From Agrobacterium tumefaciens (lineage in GTDB: Bacteria; Pseudomonadota; Alphaproteobacteria; Rhizobiales; Rhizobiaceae): 64,000 nucleotides of DNA. The notes under the pieces are model-generated. The model was not told the origin of the DNA and ran no database searches. It was given only the letters and a program-made list of their open reading frames with translations. Both the position numbers and the translations under genes were made by a program. Of the stretch, positions 62,119-64,000 are shown in pieces. The stretch spans positions 230,009 through 294,008 of the forward strand of contig NZ_WJOK01000004.1 in assembly GCF_009649785.1 (NCBI RefSeq), read 5' to 3'. Each line of letters begins with the position of its first letter. Position 1 is the stretch's first letter.

Positions 62119-63392
62119 CCGCCATTCTGGAAAACCTCGCCGCCGCGCGCCGTGCCGGCAAGCCCGCAGGCATCACTTCGGTCTGCTCTGCCCACCCCGT
62201 TGTCCTGCGCGCCGCAATCCGCCGCGCCGCTGCCGGTCAAACAGCCGTGCTGATCGAGGCCACCTGCAACCAGGTCAATCATCTCGGCGGTTATACCGGC
62301 ATGACGCCGCGCGACTTCGTTACCTTCGTCAACAGCATTGCGCAGGAAGAAGGACTGCCCGGCGAGCTCCTGATTTTCGGCGGCGATCATCTCGGTCCCA
62401 ATCCCTGGCGCAAGGAGAAAGCCGAGGACGCGCTGACAAAAGCAGCCACCATGGTCGAAGCCTATGTCACAGCCGGTTTTCGCAAGATTCATCTGGATGC
62501 GTCGATGGGCTGCGCCGGTGAGCCGGCCGCACTGGATGACGTGACCATTGCCAATCGTGCGGCAAAACTCGCGGCTGTCGCCGAAAAGGCAGCCGTGGAG
62601 GCGGGCCTGCCAAAACCGCTTTACATTCTCGGCACCGAAGTGCCGGTGCCGGGCGGCGCCGATCACGTGCTCGACACGGTGGCGCCCACCGAGCCGCAGG
62701 CGGCGCGCACGACCATTGACCTGCACCGTGAGATATTCGCGCAGCACGGTCTTTCCGATGCGTTCGAACGGGTCATTGCCTTTGTCGTGCAGCCCGGCGT
62801 GGAATTCGGCAGCGACAATGTCGTCGCTTACAATCCGGATGCGGCCACGGCGCTCAGCGCCGTACTGGACGGCGAACCGCAACTGGTCTTTGAGGCGCAC
62901 TCGACGGATTATCAAACGAGAGCAGCGCTTGGCGCCCTTGTGCGCGATGGATATCCGATCCTGAAAGTCGGTCCGGGGCTGACCTTCGCTTACCGCGAAG
63001 CACTCTACGCTCTCGATATGATCGCATCCGAGATGGTCGGCGGCTATGGCGACCGGCCGCTGGCGCGGACCATGGAACAGCTGATGCTCGGCGCGCCCGG
63101 CGACTGGCAGGGTCACTACCATGGTGATGACATCACGCTCAGATTGCAGCGTCACTACAGCTACAGCGACCGCATTCGCTATTACTGGACAAGGCCCGAG
63201 GCGCTCGCAGCCGTTTCCGCCTTGCATAAGGCGCTTGACGGGAAGACAATTCCCGAAACCCTGCTGCGCCAATACCTCGGCGAGCTGCCGCTCGCCACGG
63301 TTGCAGGCAAGGATATGGAGGAGGTTCTGATCGCCGCGGTGGATCAGGTGCTAGCAACCTACCATGCGGCGACGGGCGAAGGTCGCTGCTAA
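62115..63392 (+). CDS. KbaZ/GatZ-family protein, probable D-tagatose-6-phosphate 4-epimerase
   Basis: This TIM-barrel protein has 425 residues and belongs to PF08013, known as the non-catalytic subunit of tagatose-bisphosphate aldolase in enterobacteria. No KbaY/GatY aldolase partner is encoded nearby. In A. tumefaciens a member was shown to be a stand-alone 4-epimerase turning D-tagatose 6-phosphate into D-fructose 6-phosphate, which fits the preceding kinase. Conserved features include [10 protein letters not shown] near residues 92-101 and the [17 protein letters not shown] segment. It is translationally coupled to the kinase gene. Confidence 0.92.
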   Translation: MTAILENLAAARRAGKPAGITSVCSAHPVVLRAAIRRAAAGQTAVLIEATCNQVNHLGGYTGMTPRDFVTFVNSIAQEEGLPGELLIFGGDHLGPNPWRKEKAEDALTKAATMVEAYVTAGFRKIHLDASMGCAGEPAALDDVTIANRAAKLAAVAEKAAVEAGLPKPLYILGTEVPVPGGADHVLDTVAPTEPQAARTTIDLHREIFAQHGLSDAFERVIAFVVQPGVEFGSDNVVAYNPDAATALSAVLDGEPQLVFEAHSTDYQTRAALGALVRDGYPILKVGPGLTFAYREALYALDMIASEMVGGYGDRPLARTMEQLMLGAPGDWQGHYHGDDITLRLQRHYSYSDRIRYYWTRPEALAAVSALHKALDGKTIPETLLRQYLGELPLATVAGKDMEEVLIAAVDQVLATYHAATGEGRC

Positions 63393-63463
63393 GACAATCG
63401 TCAAGTTAAATTCGGATGCCCCGGCGGAGACGTTGCGGGTATCGGTCATGGAGGGGACTACCA

Positions 63464-64000
63464 ATGGCAACACGAAACACGAGCGGTCTGGCGCGGGTTA
63501 TGCTTGCGCCTTCGGTGCTGCTTTTGCTGGTGTGGATGATCGTGCCCCTGGCGATGACGCTGTGGTTTTCGTTCCAGAACTACAATCTCCTCAACCCTGC
63601 CAATGTCAGCTTCGCGGGCCTGTTCAATTACCAGTATTTCTATACCGATCCGGCCTTCTTCCAGTCGATCTTCAACACGCTTGCCATCGTCGGCGGCGTG
63701 CTTCTGATCACTGTCATCGGCGGTATTGCGATTGCGCTTCTGCTTGACCAGGACATCTTCGGTCAGGGCATCGTGCGCATCATGATCATCTCGCCCTTCT
63801 TCGTCATGCCGCCTGTCGCGGCGCTGGTGTGGAAGAACATGATCATGCATCCCGGTTACGGCGTACTTGCCGATCTGTCGCGCTTCTTCGGCCTGCAGCC
63901 GGTCGACTGGTTCGCGCAGTTTCCGCTGCTCTCCATCATCATCATCGTCGCCTGGCAATGGCTGCCCTTTGCAACGCTGATCCTGCTCACAGCCCTGCAG
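63464..64000 (+). CDS. Polyol ABC transporter permease (SmoF/MtlF type), 3' end outside window
   Basis: The first 179 residues of a MalF-type permease run to the window edge without a stop. The N-terminus (MATRNTSGLARVMLAPSVLLLLVWMIVPLAMTLWFSFQNYNLL) is typical of mannitol/sorbitol SmoF proteins. GAGGGG lies 8 bases before the ATG. Four hydrophobic segments are already visible; the EAA loop lies beyond the edge. It follows the epimerase gene by 71 bases and should team with the divergently encoded binding protein. A second permease and an ATPase are expected next. Confidence 0.92.
   Translation, partial: MATRNTSGLARVMLAPSVLLLLVWMIVPLAMTLWFSFQNYNLLNPANVSFAGLFNYQYFYTDPAFFQSIFNTLAIVGGVLLITVIGGIAIALLLDQDIFGQGIVRIMIISPFFVMPPVAALVWKNMIMHPGYGVLADLSRFFGLQPVDWFAQFPLLSIIIIVAWQWLPFATLILLTALQ

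Noticed and set aside
62001..63272. Minus-strand open frame of 423 codons over the kinase and epimerase genes
   Set aside because: Antisense to two recognised enzymes and rich in His and Arg; a GC-rich-genome artefact.
62115..63392. Annotation as tagatose-bisphosphate aldolase
   Set aside because: The family's aldolase activity needs a KbaY/GatY partner, which is absent; the kinase neighbour acts on the monophosphate route, supporting the epimerase role.

Overview
The window reads as a rhizobial alphaproteobacterium, almost certainly a member of the Agrobacterium tumefaciens complex. It is GC-rich, tightly packed with sugar-uptake operons, carries rhizobial-type intergenic palindromes, and contains the gene order kduI-kduD-kdgD-gci-gli opposite udh. 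From memory this order matches the galacturonate oxidation locus on the linear replicon of strain C58. No replication, tRNA or rRNA genes, insertion sequences or CRISPR arrays were seen.

Layout. (1) 34-8660: a CUT1 ABC transporter operon (minus strand) faces a TetR-family regulator and a plus-strand operon of four enzymes: two Gfo/Idh/MocA oxidoreductases, a DUF993 aldolase-fold protein and a sugar isomerase TIM barrel. Two nearly identical inverted repeats, one in front of each arm, tie them into one regulon. The substrate is unknown, and this is the best candidate for an undescribed pathway. (2) 8661-14092: a patch of small genes around cspA and rpsU, a candidate small RNA, an acyltransferase and a spare acyl carrier protein. 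(3) 14110-20585: an envelope-stress module made of MacAB efflux, a Spy-like periplasmic protein and an OmpR/histidine kinase pair. (4) 20631-28725: a TogMNAB-like oligogalacturonide importer with intracellular GH28 and GH105 hydrolases and a divergent AraC regulator. (5) 28755-38588: a TRAP transporter and the uronate enzymes. Udh, Gli, Gci and KdgD form the oxidative branch from galacturonate to 2-oxoglutarate semialdehyde. KdgF, KduI and KduD handle the unsaturated uronate released by GH105. A GntR regulator lies within the block.

(6) 38601-48213: an M24 peptidase-fold protein, then an ABC transporter operon that includes a Gfo/Idh-aldo-keto reductase fusion, and two AraC regulators. (7) 48328-56025: an MFS exporter, a LysR regulator and a six-gene operon linking a second TRAP transporter to three enzymes of unknown substrate. 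(8) 56288-64000: a LacI regulator and a polyol cluster with a zinc dehydrogenase, an SDR dehydrogenase, a binding protein, a PfkB kinase, a KbaZ-like epimerase and the start of a permease. It matches the galactitol/D-altritol pathway described for A. tumefaciens, in which polyols enter through tagatose and tagatose 6-phosphate.

Regions 4 and 5 fit together as one circuit. Oligogalacturonides enter through TogMNAB, GH28 and GH105 cut them to galacturonate and unsaturated uronate, and the two branches carry these on. The later steps (KDG kinase and aldolase, 2-oxoglutarate semialdehyde dehydrogenase) and any secreted pectate lyase are not in this window.
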